DNA of 64,000 bases, taken from a virus. The position numbers and the translations under genes are program-made. The DNA is taken from positions 21,699-85,698 of the IMG/VR virus record IMGVR_UViG_3300012351_000007. One strand, given 5' to 3'. This document shows positions 33,215 to 42,197 of this stretch, piece by piece. The number at the start of each line of letters is the position of its first letter. Positions within the stretch are counted from its first letter, which is position 1. The notes under the pieces were generated by a model, which saw nothing but the letters and a program-made list of their open reading frames with translations, made no database searches and was not told where the DNA came from.

Positions 33215-33303
33215 GAGAAAGATTGTCGGTGCGGGCTGATCAGGCGCCTAAGGAGTGGGGTATCCGCACGGCCGTCGTGCCGGGTGCCGCTTCGCCGGGA
33301 AGC

Positions 33304-33504
33304 TCAACGTCCCATCTGTTCGCGAATCTCGTCCCGGATCACCGCGAGCACCCTGAGCGCAGCGTCATCGGCACCCTTGCCGCACCGGCAACCCTCGACG
33401 CAGCAGGTGGGGATCGGGTCGTCCCAGTCGGCGATGTCGTGGACCACGCCAACGTGCGGGCAGGGCGGGTCGTTCGGGCACAGCCACCAGCCGGACTCGC
33501 TCAC
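33304..33504 (-). CDS. small Cys-rich protein
   Basis: The 66-residue product has CPNDPPCPHVG, CCVEGCRCG, six Cys and several His, a probable zinc-binding unit, and a C-terminal helix. The GTG at 33504 overlaps the upstream stop (GTGA). The first of a long series of similar early genes; not recognised. Confidence 0.65.
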   Translation of the reverse strand: MSESGWWLCPNDPPCPHVGVVHDIADWDDPIPTCCVEGCRCGKGADDAALRVLAVIRDEIREQMGR

Positions 33505-33689
33505 GCCGGGCGCCACTCTGCCCATTCGCGAAGCTGGCGCTGCGCCTCGGGGCTGGCCATCACGCCATCCACATAGTGCCGGCGCAGGTGGTCGATGCCC
33601 TCGTCTGGCATCCCGTCGCTTCGTAGGCCCGGCTCGTCGTTCTCGGCGAAGTAGCGCGCCGCGAGTGCCCGCATCTCGTCGTCGCTCAC
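33501..33689 (-). CDS. small helical hypothetical protein
   Basis: The 62-residue product from the GTG 33689 is mostly helical (DEMRALAARYFAEND, IDHLRRHYVDGVMASPEAQRQLREW). It is coupled to the next gene by a GTGA overlap. No function recognised. Confidence 0.6.
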   Translation of the reverse strand: MSDDEMRALAARYFAENDEPGLRSDGMPDEGIDHLRRHYVDGVMASPEAQRQLREWAEWRPA

Positions 33690-33693
33690 CGGC

Positions 33694-34395
33694 TCACCGT
33701 ACCTTCCGGGGTTCCCACGTTCCATTGCCTTCGTCGCCCCCCAGCCGGACCTGCTTCGCCGAGTCGGCCAGATCGCCCCAGGGGATGCGGACCGGCAGTT
33801 TGTCCGCCTCGGTGTGCGCCTTGTCGTAGTCGGCTTCGCTGAGGTACCACAGCCGGCAGCCCTTGCCGTCGTCGCGGAACCGGATGCCCTCGCCGCGCTC
33901 GAAGGTGAACGACCAGCCGATCGCCCTCGGGGCGCCGCCGTAGTCGAGGCGATCGGCGAGACGACGCAGCCGTTCCCCCAGCCAGCGCCTCACGGTTCTG
34001 CCCAGTAGAGCATGCCGACCAAGCAGTGGGTCCCCACCCTCGGCGAGGTGCGCCAGGGCCTTGTCAACGCCCGTGCGGCACGTCGTACAGTCGGGGCGGC
34101 CGTGCATCCCCCGCTCCTCCACGATCGCCGGATCGTCGGTGATCACCCATTCGGCGTGGTGCAGGATCTCCCCCAGGTTGGTCGACAGCTTCTCGCTGAC
34201 CTTCCGGAGCAGCCGGCCGAGGACGGCCACGTTCACCGCCGGCGGACCGTCACCCAACTGGACGTAGATCCCGTCCGGGACCGACGCGATGCACGAGTCC
34301 CCACCGGCGACGGACCGGTGCTCGTTGGTGGTACGGATGGAGTACACCGGCAGGGCTGCGCCGACCTCCAAGACTGCGCCGTCGTCGGGATCCAT
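33694..34395 (-). CDS. hypothetical early protein with CxxC
   Basis: The 233-residue protein has an AAGGAGTGCGGC ribosome binding site. A CTTCRTG motif near residue 105 could bind metal, and the middle (HALLGRTVRRWLGERLRRLADRL) is a basic helix. It begins a transcription unit after the terminator-like hairpin at 34461-34489. Not recognised. Confidence 0.6.
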   Translation of the reverse strand: MDPDDGAVLEVGAALPVYSIRTTNEHRSVAGGDSCIASVPDGIYVQLGDGPPAVNVAVLGRLLRKVSEKLSTNLGEILHHAEWVITDDPAIVEERGMHGRPDCTTCRTGVDKALAHLAEGGDPLLGRHALLGRTVRRWLGERLRRLADRLDYGGAPRAIGWSFTFERGEGIRFRDDGKGCRLWYLSEADYDKAHTEADKLPVRIPWGDLADSAKQVRLGGDEGNGTWEPRKVR

Positions 34396-34460
34396 GCCGC
34401 ACTCCTTGCGTGGGGGGACAGGAGGTTAACGACCGAAAGCGGCGCAGGAATCGGACGGCC

Positions 34461-34489
34461 GTGGCCCGCGTCGACGGGACGCGGGCCAC
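34461..34489 (-). terminator. strong hairpin, probable terminator
   Basis: GTGGCCCGCGTC and GACGCGGGCCAC form a perfect 12-bp stem with a 5-base loop. It lies between the early genes at 34575-35003 and 33694-34395. There is no T-tract, as in many actinobacterial terminators. The rest of 34396-34574 is non-coding. Confidence 0.6.
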
Positions 34490-34574
34490 TTGGCCGAGTG
34501 CCAGAAGCCGACTCTTCCTGGCCGGGGTTCCGGCGCTCAAGGGTCAAGTTACCGACGACGGGCACGGCGGTCAG

Positions 34575-35003
34575 TCACCCGTCCGGGGGACGCGGGTCGG
34601 TGGCCACGTCGGGCTCCGGGTCGTCCACGTACGTTCCCTCAGCCATCCGGCGGGTGTCGCACGGCCACGGTTCGCGGCACTCGTTGCAGTAGTCGTCGAA
34701 CATGCCGCCCGGCGCGGACATCCGGGAGTGCCAGTCGGCGATCCGCTCCAAGCGCTCCTGAAGGTCACTGATCAGGGTGATGGCCCGCCAGGTGCGGGCG
34801 TCGAGATCCCGCTCATACCCTTTGCCGTGCGGGATGCCGGCCATGTCGAGGAGGTGGTGGGAGTTGCGGGCCTCCTGGAACACCTCGCCGGTCCACGCGA
34901 TCGGGATGCCGCAGATCTGGGCCTCGAAGTCCTCGGCGATGTGCAGCAGCGGATGCGGTTTGGTGCTCAACTCGGCCAGAAGTTGGAAGTTGACCTCGCT
35001 CAC
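34575..35003 (-). CDS. hypothetical early protein
   Basis: The 142-residue product is started at the GTG 35003, which has GGGAGGCGG 6-7 bases upstream; an in-frame ATG at 35027 overlaps the upstream stop. The protein is helical (ARTWRAITLISDLQERLERIADWH) with a CNECREPWPC segment near the end that may bind zinc. It has the look of the MazG-like or nucleotide-handling helical proteins but lacks their motifs, so no function is given. Confidence 0.6.
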   Translation of the reverse strand: MSEVNFQLLAELSTKPHPLLHIAEDFEAQICGIPIAWTGEVFQEARNSHHLLDMAGIPHGKGYERDLDARTWRAITLISDLQERLERIADWHSRMSAPGGMFDDYCNECREPWPCDTRRMAEGTYVDDPEPDVATDPRPPDG

Positions 35004-35026
35004 GCCGCCGCCTCCCATGTCTGCCA

Positions 35027-36250
35027 TCACACCACCCACGCCGGAACGTCGACATAGGGCCGCTCAACCTGCGCCGCTGGCCGTGGCGGGCGAGGCAGCG
35101 ACGAACGGCGCAGACGCGGCCGGACCAACTCCTCCTCCGACCAGATCTCCAACTGGGCGGCCCGCAGCGGCAGGAACTGGTTGCGGTGCACATCGGTACG
35201 GTGGCAGCGCCGGCAGTAGATCCTCGACACGGACTCGTCGGCGTCCTTCCACAGGTCCGCCCCGCACGGCGACTCGACTTCCCGGCCCTCGTCGTCGAGC
35301 GTCTTCAGCGTTGCCGGGCAGCGTCCGCAGTACCAGTCGCCCCGGTCCGCCTCGCCGAGCACGGCGCGGGCAGCACCACCCAGGCACCGCAGGCCGTCGA
35401 TGAAGCCCCCGATGTCCGGGTGGCGTTCGTCGTCGTCGCAGGCCCGATCAAACCAGACGGCGAGGTAGCCGCAGCCGGTACCCAGCGCGAACCCCTCCAG
35501 GGCCTGCCCGTAGCGGTGGGTGAGGCGCTGCTCCTGCGGGTCGTCGGGACGGTCGGCGGGTTTCGGGGCGGCACCGAGGCCGAGGACCACCCGGCCGCCT
35601 TCCGCCGCCGCCCGCTCGCGGGCCGCCTGCCACTCCCGCAGGGCCGCCTCGTGCCGCTCCCGGGCCGCTCGGATCTCCGGCCACGGGAGAGGCTTGCCCT
35701 GCCCGTCGCGGACGCTCGGGCGCTGCGGCGCCGGCGGCAACTCCGGCACCACACCCGGATGCGCGTCGACCAGCGACGGCCGATGGTGGGCATGCCGCCG
35801 ACGCCACGCCCCCGCCCAGCCGCCCACCCACTCGGGGATGCTCAGGTCCGCCTCCTCCGGGGTCCAGTCAGGGCGGCGGCGCCAGCCCGGCTGGGCCAAC
35901 CGTTGGGAGGTTCCCCGCAGCGACAGGGCCGCCAGAGTCGCTGCGGTCCGGGAACCCGGGGAGGATGTGCTGACCTTCTCCCCCGCACCCTGCCCGGGCA
36001 CCAGTTCCACATCCAGCCGCCGGTACAGGGACGGCACGTCGGCGATCCACTCCTGGACCCGCTGCCGGCACGTCGCGCACACCCGGTCCGGGACCGGGCG
36101 TTTCCGGCCGCATAGGAGGCAGGTCAGTGGTGGGCCGTCGCCGGCCAGGTTGCCGTACCCGTCGCACCCGTGGCTCCCGCAGCCGCCGTTCATCGTGCAG
36201 GCTGGCCGAAACGCACCCCCCACGTGACACCCACAGTTGCAACCCGGCAT
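35027..36250 (-). CDS. zinc-ribbon-rich early protein
   Basis: The 407-residue protein starts with a Cys/Gly-rich segment (MPGCNCGCHVGGAF, CGSHGCDG) followed by a clear zinc ribbon CLLCGRK...CATCRQR (about residues 44-62). The middle is Pro/Arg/Ala-rich and helical, and a second ribbon set lies near the C-terminus (YCGRCP...CGADLW and YCRRCH). Proteins like this are frequent in actinophage early regions. A role in replication or transcription is possible; none is known to me. Confidence 0.65.
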   Translation of the reverse strand: MPGCNCGCHVGGAFRPACTMNGGCGSHGCDGYGNLAGDGPPLTCLLCGRKRPVPDRVCATCRQRVQEWIADVPSLYRRLDVELVPGQGAGEKVSTSSPGSRTAATLAALSLRGTSQRLAQPGWRRRPDWTPEEADLSIPEWVGGWAGAWRRRHAHHRPSLVDAHPGVVPELPPAPQRPSVRDGQGKPLPWPEIRAARERHEAALREWQAARERAAAEGGRVVLGLGAAPKPADRPDDPQEQRLTHRYGQALEGFALGTGCGYLAVWFDRACDDDERHPDIGGFIDGLRCLGGAARAVLGEADRGDWYCGRCPATLKTLDDEGREVESPCGADLWKDADESVSRIYCRRCHRTDVHRNQFLPLRAAQLEIWSEEELVRPRLRRSSLPRPPRPAAQVERPYVDVPAWVV

Positions 36251-36307
36251 GTCGTGATCCCCCCGCGTCCCATATGTCCTATGCTGGTCGGCGCTGGAAG
36301 CGGTGAG

Positions 36308-36341
36308 ACGGCCCGGGGGTCGAGGGGTGGCCCCGGGCCGT
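36308..36341 (-). terminator. perfect stem-loop, probable terminator
   Basis: ACGGCCCGGGG and CCCCGGGCCGT pair over 11 bp with a 12-base loop. It lies just after the stop of the upstream gene (36370) and before the next gene start (36250), so it probably ends one transcript. No T-tract follows. Confidence 0.6.
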
Positions 36342-36369
36342 TGCCGTACCCCGGACGATGGCCTAACGA

Positions 36370-36930
36370 TCAAGCGTCGGATCGGTCGCCGTCCCCGGGC
36401 GGGTCGGCTGCCTCGCCGCTCATGCAGGCGGCGGTGGCGTACGGGTGCTCCTCGATGAGCGCCCCGGCCCGGCGGGCGATCTCCACGTGCTCGTCGCAGG
36501 ACGCAAGCCCAACCAGCCCGTAGTGCGCGCTGTCGGTGACGACGTGCCGGGTGGCCGGTTCACCGCAGGCAGGCTGCCCGTGGCGTTGACTGTAGGCGCA
36601 GACCGGCCGGGTTTCGTCGGCCTCGGGGCCGACCGTCGCCGGTAGCCGGCGCTTGGTGCTCACGTCCCCCTCCTCGATCGGCTGAGCGGGCAGCCGGATC
36701 ACCACCTGCGAGTGAGTGGCGTACTCGCTGTCTGGTGCGACATCGAACGTGAAGCCCGACGTGGCGACGGCTTGGCGCTGCTCGCTGACCTCGACGCCAG
36801 GCGCGGACAGGATCGCGTCGGCGACACAGCGCGAGCAGGCCAACATCGGTACGTGGCCACAGGGGTCGATTGCGCGAACCAGCTCGGCGAGCCGGGTGCG
36901 GGCGGCGGCGTGGGCGTCGCTGGTCACCAT
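36370..36930 (-). CDS. hypothetical early protein, Cys-containing
   Basis: The 186-residue protein has CGHVPMLACSRC near residue 24-35 and later CAYSQRHGQPACGEPATRHVV and SCDEHVEIARRAGALIE. The last two look like a zinc-binding finger followed by a helix (Cys-Cys, then Cys-x2-His), a pattern often seen in actinophage early proteins of unknown role. Confidence 0.6.
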   Translation of the reverse strand: MVTSDAHAAARTRLAELVRAIDPCGHVPMLACSRCVADAILSAPGVEVSEQRQAVATSGFTFDVAPDSEYATHSQVVIRLPAQPIEEGDVSTKRRLPATVGPEADETRPVCAYSQRHGQPACGEPATRHVVTDSAHYGLVGLASCDEHVEIARRAGALIEEHPYATAACMSGEAADPPGDGDRSDA

Positions 36931-37727
36931 GACTCCCGGTCGCCGTCATCAGGGGCGGCGGCAAATCGCGTGGGCACGCCGTCTACGTCCTGCCCGCCGG
37001 CCGGCGTGGCGTCGGTGAGCGGGCGGCCACCCCATACCGAGCCAGCACCGATGCCGTACGCCTGCACCCATTCCATCGGCTCTCCGGTGCGGCCACGCAT
37101 GACGATGCGCCACCCGGTGTTGTCCGGTTCCCGGTCGAGCCAGATCGAGTTGTCTCCCGGGTACCGCTCGACGGGACGCAGGCGGCGAACCTCCGGTCCG
37201 GGTTCGTCGGGTAGCGCCCAGGTGCGCGGCACGTCCGGCACGGCCTCGGCCTCCTCGTGGCAACGGCAGATGCAGGCCCGGTCGTCGCAGCCATCCATAC
37301 CATTGAGGCAACAAGGCGACATGTAGCCGCTCATGAATTCGGCGACGTGACGGACTTCCCGTGCAACCGCGTCGGCGGCGATCAGTAGTTCCTGTGGCGT
37401 CCAAGAACACAGGCAGTCGGGCCGGTGGCAGCCGGGCTGGCCTCGCTCGTCGTCTGGCCAGTGCGCCTTCGTCGGGTGAGTGCAGCGCGGGCAGGGCACG
37501 TCGTAGCGGGTCGCGGTGTTGACGGCGACCTTGAACCAGAAGTCGGCCCAGTCCGGTGCGGCGGCCTGCCCGGCGCGGTACGCCGACTCGACAGCGGCGC
37601 GGAAGCCGAGGCGCTTCGACTGCTTCAGGGTGGCGTCGGACAAGAGCGGTCGGTGCGAGAACAGCACCTCGACGTGGGCCTTCGCCGCATCGAGGAACAC
37701 CTGCTCGGGGATCTGGTCACTGCTCAT
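36924..37727 (-). CDS. hypothetical early protein with zinc motifs
   Basis: The 267-residue protein has an N-terminal helical domain (LDAAKAHVEVLFSHRPLLSDATLKQSKRLGFRAAVESAYRAGQ) and CPRCTHPTKAHW, CHRPDCLCSW and CCLNGMDGCDDRACICRCHEE, three probable zinc sites. The C-terminal part has SIWLDREPDNTGWRIV. It overlaps the previous gene by 7 bases. Function unknown. Confidence 0.6.
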   Translation of the reverse strand: MSSDQIPEQVFLDAAKAHVEVLFSHRPLLSDATLKQSKRLGFRAAVESAYRAGQAAAPDWADFWFKVAVNTATRYDVPCPRCTHPTKAHWPDDERGQPGCHRPDCLCSWTPQELLIAADAVAREVRHVAEFMSGYMSPCCLNGMDGCDDRACICRCHEEAEAVPDVPRTWALPDEPGPEVRRLRPVERYPGDNSIWLDREPDNTGWRIVMRGRTGEPMEWVQAYGIGAGSVWGGRPLTDATPAGGQDVDGVPTRFAAAPDDGDRESW

Positions 37728-37905
37728 CGCTGGCCTCCGTGACGAGCTGGAGTTCCACGAGTTTGCCTGCGACGGGCTGGTTGCTCGTCGGTTGGCTCGC
37801 GGCCCGGTACCCGGCGGCGTAGCCGTTCCGGCAGCCGCGCCCGTAGTCGCTGTCCTGGTCATCTGGGTCGTCACAGATCTCGGCGAGGTGGTCGATGTCA
37901 CCCAT
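37717..37905 (-). CDS. small acidic hypothetical protein
   Basis: The 62-residue product from the ATG 37905 is acidic at the start (MGDIDHLAEICDDPDDQDSDYGRG) and has a Gly/Ala-rich CRNGYAAGYRA stretch. It overlaps both neighbours slightly. Not recognised. Confidence 0.55.
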   Translation of the reverse strand: MGDIDHLAEICDDPDDQDSDYGRGCRNGYAAGYRAASQPTSNQPVAGKLVELQLVTEASDEQ

Positions 37906-38233
37906 GCCCGTTCCTCTCGTCGGCACCCTGCGGCACGGTGGGGAACCACTCGGCGAGGTAGTCGGCCAGGTGGTGCCGGACCGTGGACGACGGGTACTCG
38001 GGGCGCGGCCCGGTCAGCGCCCGGCGCCAACTGGGGAATGCCTCCTCGTCGCGTAGGGCGTCCAGCACCTCGGCCAGCGGCACCCAGCCGGCGGCGCGCA
38101 TGAACCGCACCACCTCGACCGCCATGCCGGCACAGTCCTCGGTGTCCACCGGATCGACCACGCTCGGGCACCCGAGGTAGCGGAAGTGTTCGTACAGCGC
38201 CAACTCGACGCCGGTCAGCGACTCGTCAGCCAT
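37898..38233 (-). CDS. hypothetical early protein
   Basis: The 111-residue protein (ATG 38233) is helical with VELALYEHFRYLGCP, VVRFMRAAGWVPLAEVLDALRDEEAFP. No zinc or other motif is seen. Not recognised. Confidence 0.6.
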   Translation of the reverse strand: MADESLTGVELALYEHFRYLGCPSVVDPVDTEDCAGMAVEVVRFMRAAGWVPLAEVLDALRDEEAFPSWRRALTGPRPEYPSSTVRHHLADYLAEWFPTVPQGADERNGHG

Positions 38234-39653
38234 TGTCGCCTGCCTTTGGGCCGGTGTTTGGGGGAAGTGACACAGCGTCGGCAGCCTCAACGTCGGGGGT
38301 ACGTTCGGCCGACTTGGCGTCACTCGGTGTCGCCGACGGCTGCAACCCGGCGTCCAACTGGACGGTGGCCGCATCCAGGATCTCGTCGAGCGCGTCGGCG
38401 TTCTCGGTGTGGCCGGGTCGGTGATACCACAGGTCGCGCAGCCACCTCAACCGGGTCATCACCTCGGCCAACTCCTCCACACGGGCGAGGGCGCGGTTCA
38501 GCGCAGCGCCCGTGCGGGCCAATTCATCGAGGGCGGTCCGGGTTCCGGCACGCGCGGCCTCCACCTCGGCGGCCGGCACGTACCCCAGCCGGGCCGCCAG
38601 CGCGTCGGTGTCGTCGGCCTGCCCGTCGGGGCCACGCTCGGCCAGCCGCTGCTCAGCACCGGCGAGCATCGCCCGGACCTCGGTGCAGTACCGGTGCTCG
38701 GCGACCACCTGGGCGGCCAACTCCGGGGAGAGCATTGATCCGATCGGGATCTCATGTTCGCCGTGCCGCCGGAACAGGTGAACCGGGGGCTCGGTCGGAC
38801 GGAGATGACCGGCAACCCACGGCGCCTCGTCGGGCCGGGGCGCGAACGCATCTGACGTGAACTGTTCTCCGGCGCCCTCGGGTGTGTGCCGGCAGCCTTC
38901 GTCGCCGTACCGGTAGCCGGGGCCACAGTGGCGGCACTGAGCCCGTCCCTCCCGCTTCGGTGCCTCCCGTCCTACCGCCGGGGCGGGTTCGGCTGGCACG
39001 CGAGCGCTCAGGGCGGTCGGTGGGGTGGTGGTTGCGGCGTGATGACCGGCAATCTCGGCCGCGCGCTCGATCAGCAGATATCCGCCGGGCAGCGGTACCG
39101 ACGAGTCCGGTCCAACCGCCAGTTGTGGCCGCGCTCCTGCGATGTCCCAAGCGATCTCTTCGGCGACCTGCCGGCGGTGGGCGGGCAGCACGGCGGCGAG
39201 GACGGCGTCGGCGATGGCAAACTGGTCCTCGCGTCGAGCAAGCTCACCCGGCGGACGAACCCTGCCGTGGCGGATCGCCTCGGCGGCCAGGGTGCGCAGG
39301 TCCGGGGTGTCGGTCACGTCGCCTCCTGGGGCGGGGACGTGCTTGTGGTCAGGCAGCTTCACCCGTTCGGGGTGGCGCGCCTGCCATTCGGCCATCTCAC
39401 GGAAGGCGAGTTCGACCTGAGCCGCCTGCTCGTCGAGTCCATGCCGGACGCATTCGCGGCGGTAGGCGTCGACGATGCCCGGGGCGAGCACGTCCTGGCC
39501 CTTGAGGACGAACACCGGCTTCGGGTCGCCCGGCTCGCGGACCTCGACGTGCCACAAGTCCTGACAACGGATCGGCTCATTGCCGCCGAGGGTCCTGTCG
39601 ACGATCCGGGGTTCCCCGATCGAGCGGCACGACGGGCAGGAACGGGGCTTCAT
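38226..39653 (-). CDS. large hypothetical early protein with zinc ribbon
   Basis: The 475-residue protein starts with a MKPRSCPSCRS zinc-ribbon-type head, has a helical middle (IAWDIAGARPQ, LLIERAAEIAG), a further CRHCGPGYRYGDEGC segment near 230 and ends in a coiled-coil-like region (RTALDELARTGAALNRALARVEELAEV). It overlaps the next gene by an ATGA. Function unknown; the long helical parts suggest self-association. Confidence 0.6.
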   Translation of the reverse strand: MKPRSCPSCRSIGEPRIVDRTLGGNEPIRCQDLWHVEVREPGDPKPVFVLKGQDVLAPGIVDAYRRECVRHGLDEQAAQVELAFREMAEWQARHPERVKLPDHKHVPAPGGDVTDTPDLRTLAAEAIRHGRVRPPGELARREDQFAIADAVLAAVLPAHRRQVAEEIAWDIAGARPQLAVGPDSSVPLPGGYLLIERAAEIAGHHAATTTPPTALSARVPAEPAPAVGREAPKREGRAQCRHCGPGYRYGDEGCRHTPEGAGEQFTSDAFAPRPDEAPWVAGHLRPTEPPVHLFRRHGEHEIPIGSMLSPELAAQVVAEHRYCTEVRAMLAGAEQRLAERGPDGQADDTDALAARLGYVPAAEVEAARAGTRTALDELARTGAALNRALARVEELAEVMTRLRWLRDLWYHRPGHTENADALDEILDAATVQLDAGLQPSATPSDAKSAERTPDVEAADAVSLPPNTGPKAGDNG

Positions 39654-39898
39654 GCGGCACCACCGGAGCGCTCCTGCAGATTGCGGAGGTACTCGCCCGT
39701 CGCGCGACCGGCGTCGAACGCCCACTGCGCGTGCTCGGTGCGTTCCCGCTCCAAGGTGGCACGCAGCCGCTCGACCTCGGCAACCAGCGCCGGAACGTCG
39801 GCGATGACCTCCCATGGGTCGCTGGACACCCAGTCCACGGCGGCGCTGGACTCGATGTACCGAGCCTTGATCGGCGCCAGGTCCAGCGGTTCGGCCAT
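39650..39898 (-). CDS. small coiled-coil protein
   Basis: The 82-residue protein (ATG 39898) has DLAPIKARYIE and a coiled coil (VAEVERLRATLERERTEHAQW). It is translationally coupled to both neighbours. Small proteins of this kind (I-KARY-E start) occur in many actinophage early regions; function unknown. Confidence 0.6.
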   Translation of the reverse strand: MAEPLDLAPIKARYIESSAAVDWVSSDPWEVIADVPALVAEVERLRATLERERTEHAQWAFDAGRATGEYLRNLQERSGGAA

Positions 39899-40188
39899 CA
39901 CTGCGCCTCCTCGGGAACGGCTGGGATCGCACCCAACGCCCGCAGCACCGGCAACACCCGGGCCACGGCAACAGTCCACTTGCCGCCCGGTCCGGTCAGG
40001 GTGTACCCGGACGCGAGGAAACCGTCGAGATGGACCGACCAGACACCCGCCGGGGTGCTCCACGTCCACGTCGCCTGCCCCATGCCGAGCAGCGGCATGG
40101 AGACGTGGGTATGCTCGGGTAGGGCCTCGGCGAGGATGCGCGCGAAGGACCTCGGCTCCGTCTCAGCGGTCTTCTCTTCGGTGCTCAT
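39898..40188 (-). CDS. hypothetical early protein
   Basis: The 96-residue protein starts at the ATG 40188 and has SFARILAEALPEH, then a beta-rich region (QATWTWSTPAGVWSVHLDGFLASGYTLTGPGGKWTV). Overlaps the previous gene by one base. Not recognised. Confidence 0.6.
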   Translation of the reverse strand: MSTEEKTAETEPRSFARILAEALPEHTHVSMPLLGMGQATWTWSTPAGVWSVHLDGFLASGYTLTGPGGKWTVAVARVLPVLRALGAIPAVPEEAQ

Positions 40189-40562
40189 CAGGCCCTCCAT
40201 ACGGTGACCGGGAACGAGTAGTAGTCGTGCTGTGGGGCATCCCAGCGGATCAGCCAGTCCTCCGGGTCGGCGTGGGGAACCTCCCAGTACACCCACGCCC
40301 AACGGCGTTCCAACTCGTCGGCGACAACCACGCCCGGTTTCCGCTGCCCGTCGTAGATGTCCTCGAAGCCGCAGTGGCGGGCGGCCTTGTTGAAGGCGGC
40401 GATCACCCGGCGCGGCTCGTGATGGCCAAGCGCGAGTAGGAACTCCGCGTCGTCACCGACGTAGCACACCTTGACGCTGTAGAAGGTTCCGAAGCCGGGC
40501 AGGTTCTTCGGGTCGCGGTAGTGGCTGCGGGGTAGGTCGAGAGACAGGGTTCCGGTGGTCAT
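40188..40562 (-). CDS. hypothetical early protein
   Basis: The 124-residue product has LPRSHYRDPKNLPGFGTFYSVKVCYVGDDAEF, an alpha/beta composition and a Trp/Asp-rich end (EDWLIRWDAPQHDYYSFP). The ATG is preceded by TAGGAGCACC, a ribosome binding segment also seen before the gene at 42750-43166 (TAGGAGCGCC). Not recognised. Confidence 0.6.
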   Translation of the reverse strand: MTTGTLSLDLPRSHYRDPKNLPGFGTFYSVKVCYVGDDAEFLLALGHHEPRRVIAAFNKAARHCGFEDIYDGQRKPGVVVADELERRWAWVYWEVPHADPEDWLIRWDAPQHDYYSFPVTVWRA

Positions 40563-40571
40563 GCGGTGCTC

Positions 40572-40628
40572 CTAGCGAGGGGTCGGGAAGGTAACGGTTC
40601 GGGTAGGGATGTGGAATCGGGAGGTCAC
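40572..40628 (-). CDS. 18-codon frame, possible micropeptide
   Basis: A GTG overlapping the stop of the previous gene (GTGA) opens an 18-residue frame ending just before the next ribosome binding site. It could be a coupling peptide that carries ribosomes to the next gene. Low confidence because of its size. Confidence 0.25.
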   Translation of the reverse strand: MTSRFHIPTRTVTFPTPR

Positions 40629-41347
40629 GCCGGCACCTCTGCGACATCGAACTCCGTAGCCATGGCCAGCAGCACCGAGCATGGCGCCGAGAGGATGCGT
40701 TCGTACTGGCCCTGCCACTCGCCCGCCCACGACCCGGCCTGAAGCGAGCAGGCGGAACAGGCCACCGTAAACGAGGCGGTGAGGCACTCCACCTCGTCGC
40801 CGTGGTCGCAGCCACCCTCCGCGCAGTCCTCCGAGACCAGCATTTCCGGCTGGTGCGCGCAGATGTAGCCGAGCAGCTGTGCCCAGCGGGGGCTGTCCGC
40901 GTCGTAGTCCTTCTCCTGTCGCCGCTGGTCGAGGATCACGCGGCAGATGCGCAGGAGCAGCGTCGGATCTGCCCCGAGTCGCCGGTAGGCCGTTTCCTCG
41001 GTGGGGGTTGGCGCGAGCGCCGCCAGTTCCTCGTCGGTGCGGTCCTGGTCGAGTGCCACTACCCAGGCGCAGCGGGGACACACCCGATGTGTGGCCAGGT
41101 GCTCGTTGCCGCGCCGGAACTCGCCCCACTTCCGGGCGACGATCACAGCGAGGCCGCACTCTGCGCCGACGTACGGCCAAGGGGAGTCGTCGCCCGCCTG
41201 TCCGGCCGCTCGGACGGCATGGTCGCGGGGAACCGCATGCAGCCCGCCAAGGTCGCGGGCGATGCCGATGACGTAGGGCACGTCGGGGACTGCGGTGACC
41301 GGGAAAGCGCCCGTCAGGTCCCGGGCCTCGGTGGACGGGTCAGACAT
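40625..41347 (-). CDS. Cys/His-rich hypothetical protein
   Basis: The 240-residue protein has a VCPRCAWVVALDQDR zinc-ribbon half and a later EDCAEGGCDHGDEVECLTASFTVACSACS segment, together providing several possible metal ligands. The middle (PTLLLRICRVILDQRRQE) is helical. It starts at the ATG 41347 inside the next gene's end. Function unknown. Confidence 0.6.
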   Translation of the reverse strand: MSDPSTEARDLTGAFPVTAVPDVPYVIGIARDLGGLHAVPRDHAVRAAGQAGDDSPWPYVGAECGLAVIVARKWGEFRRGNEHLATHRVCPRCAWVVALDQDRTDEELAALAPTPTEETAYRRLGADPTLLLRICRVILDQRRQEKDYDADSPRWAQLLGYICAHQPEMLVSEDCAEGGCDHGDEVECLTASFTVACSACSLQAGSWAGEWQGQYERILSAPCSVLLAMATEFDVAEVPA

Positions 41348-42140
41348 CGATGCCGCTCCCGTCCACGGGCGCCTCGGCTGCCTCGTCCGTCTCGCCTGCG
41401 CCGGGCTGGACCTCCACCGCAACCTCGGGCAGGCCGTACTCGCGCGCCCAGTCGTACGTCAGTTCGTGCACCGTGTCGCCAGCCTCCCAGGCCAGCCAGA
41501 TCTGCCGGGCGGCGTGATCGGCGGCCTGCGGGTCGGCCTTGGCGAAGGCGCGCAGCACCGACGCCAGTCCCCATTCGGCGACCAGCGCCGCCGAGTTCTG
41601 GAAGTAGATGGCGCGGCCGTCGTCGTCCTCCCGTTTGATGAGTTTCCAGACTTCGGCGCACCGGTGCTGGACTGAGCGGACGAGGCCCCGGGCGATGGCG
41701 TCGGCAGTGGCCTGCGCTTCCGTGTTGGGGTAGGGTGCCGGGCCTTCGCCGGGGACGGCGTCGTCGCGGTCGGGTACCGCAGGCGGGTACTCGGCGGTGC
41801 GGCGGGCTGCGGTGACGGCCTCCTGGTGCTCCGCGACCTGCATCCGGATCGAGTCGACATCGCCGGTCCAGTCGACTGGCGTCGCACCGAGCGCATCGGC
41901 GGTGCGGCGGGCCAGGTCGATGTCGTCGGCGTCCCAGCCCAGCGGGATCGCAAGCCCGCTCGCGGCGTGGGTCAGCGCCCACGAACCGGACAGGCCGCCG
42001 TTGCGCAGCATCGGGGTGACAACCAGCCCCGGGGTTCGGGTCGGCTCGGCAACCACCGCCACCTTGCGCCAGCCGGTGTCCGATGCCTCGTCACGGACGG
42101 CGACCTCACACGTTGCTGGGTAGTCCTGGTCTTCGGTCAT
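41340..42140 (-). CDS. hypothetical early protein
   Basis: The 266-residue protein begins with a beta-rich region (ATCEVAVRDEASDTGWRKVAVVAE) and has a helical centre (DAIARGLVRSVQHRCAEVWKLIKRED). Its ATG is preceded by a leader with AACCCCTCACCGAAAGGA, nearly repeated before the gene at 52945-53178. Not recognised. Confidence 0.6.
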   Translation of the reverse strand: MTEDQDYPATCEVAVRDEASDTGWRKVAVVAEPTRTPGLVVTPMLRNGGLSGSWALTHAASGLAIPLGWDADDIDLARRTADALGATPVDWTGDVDSIRMQVAEHQEAVTAARRTAEYPPAVPDRDDAVPGEGPAPYPNTEAQATADAIARGLVRSVQHRCAEVWKLIKREDDDGRAIYFQNSAALVAEWGLASVLRAFAKADPQAADHAARQIWLAWEAGDTVHELTYDWAREYGLPEVAVEVQPGAGETDEAAEAPVDGSGIDV

Positions 42141-42197
42141 CTCGGGTTCCTTTCGGTGAGGGGTTTGTAGGGCAACGACGGAAAGGGGGGTGGAGGT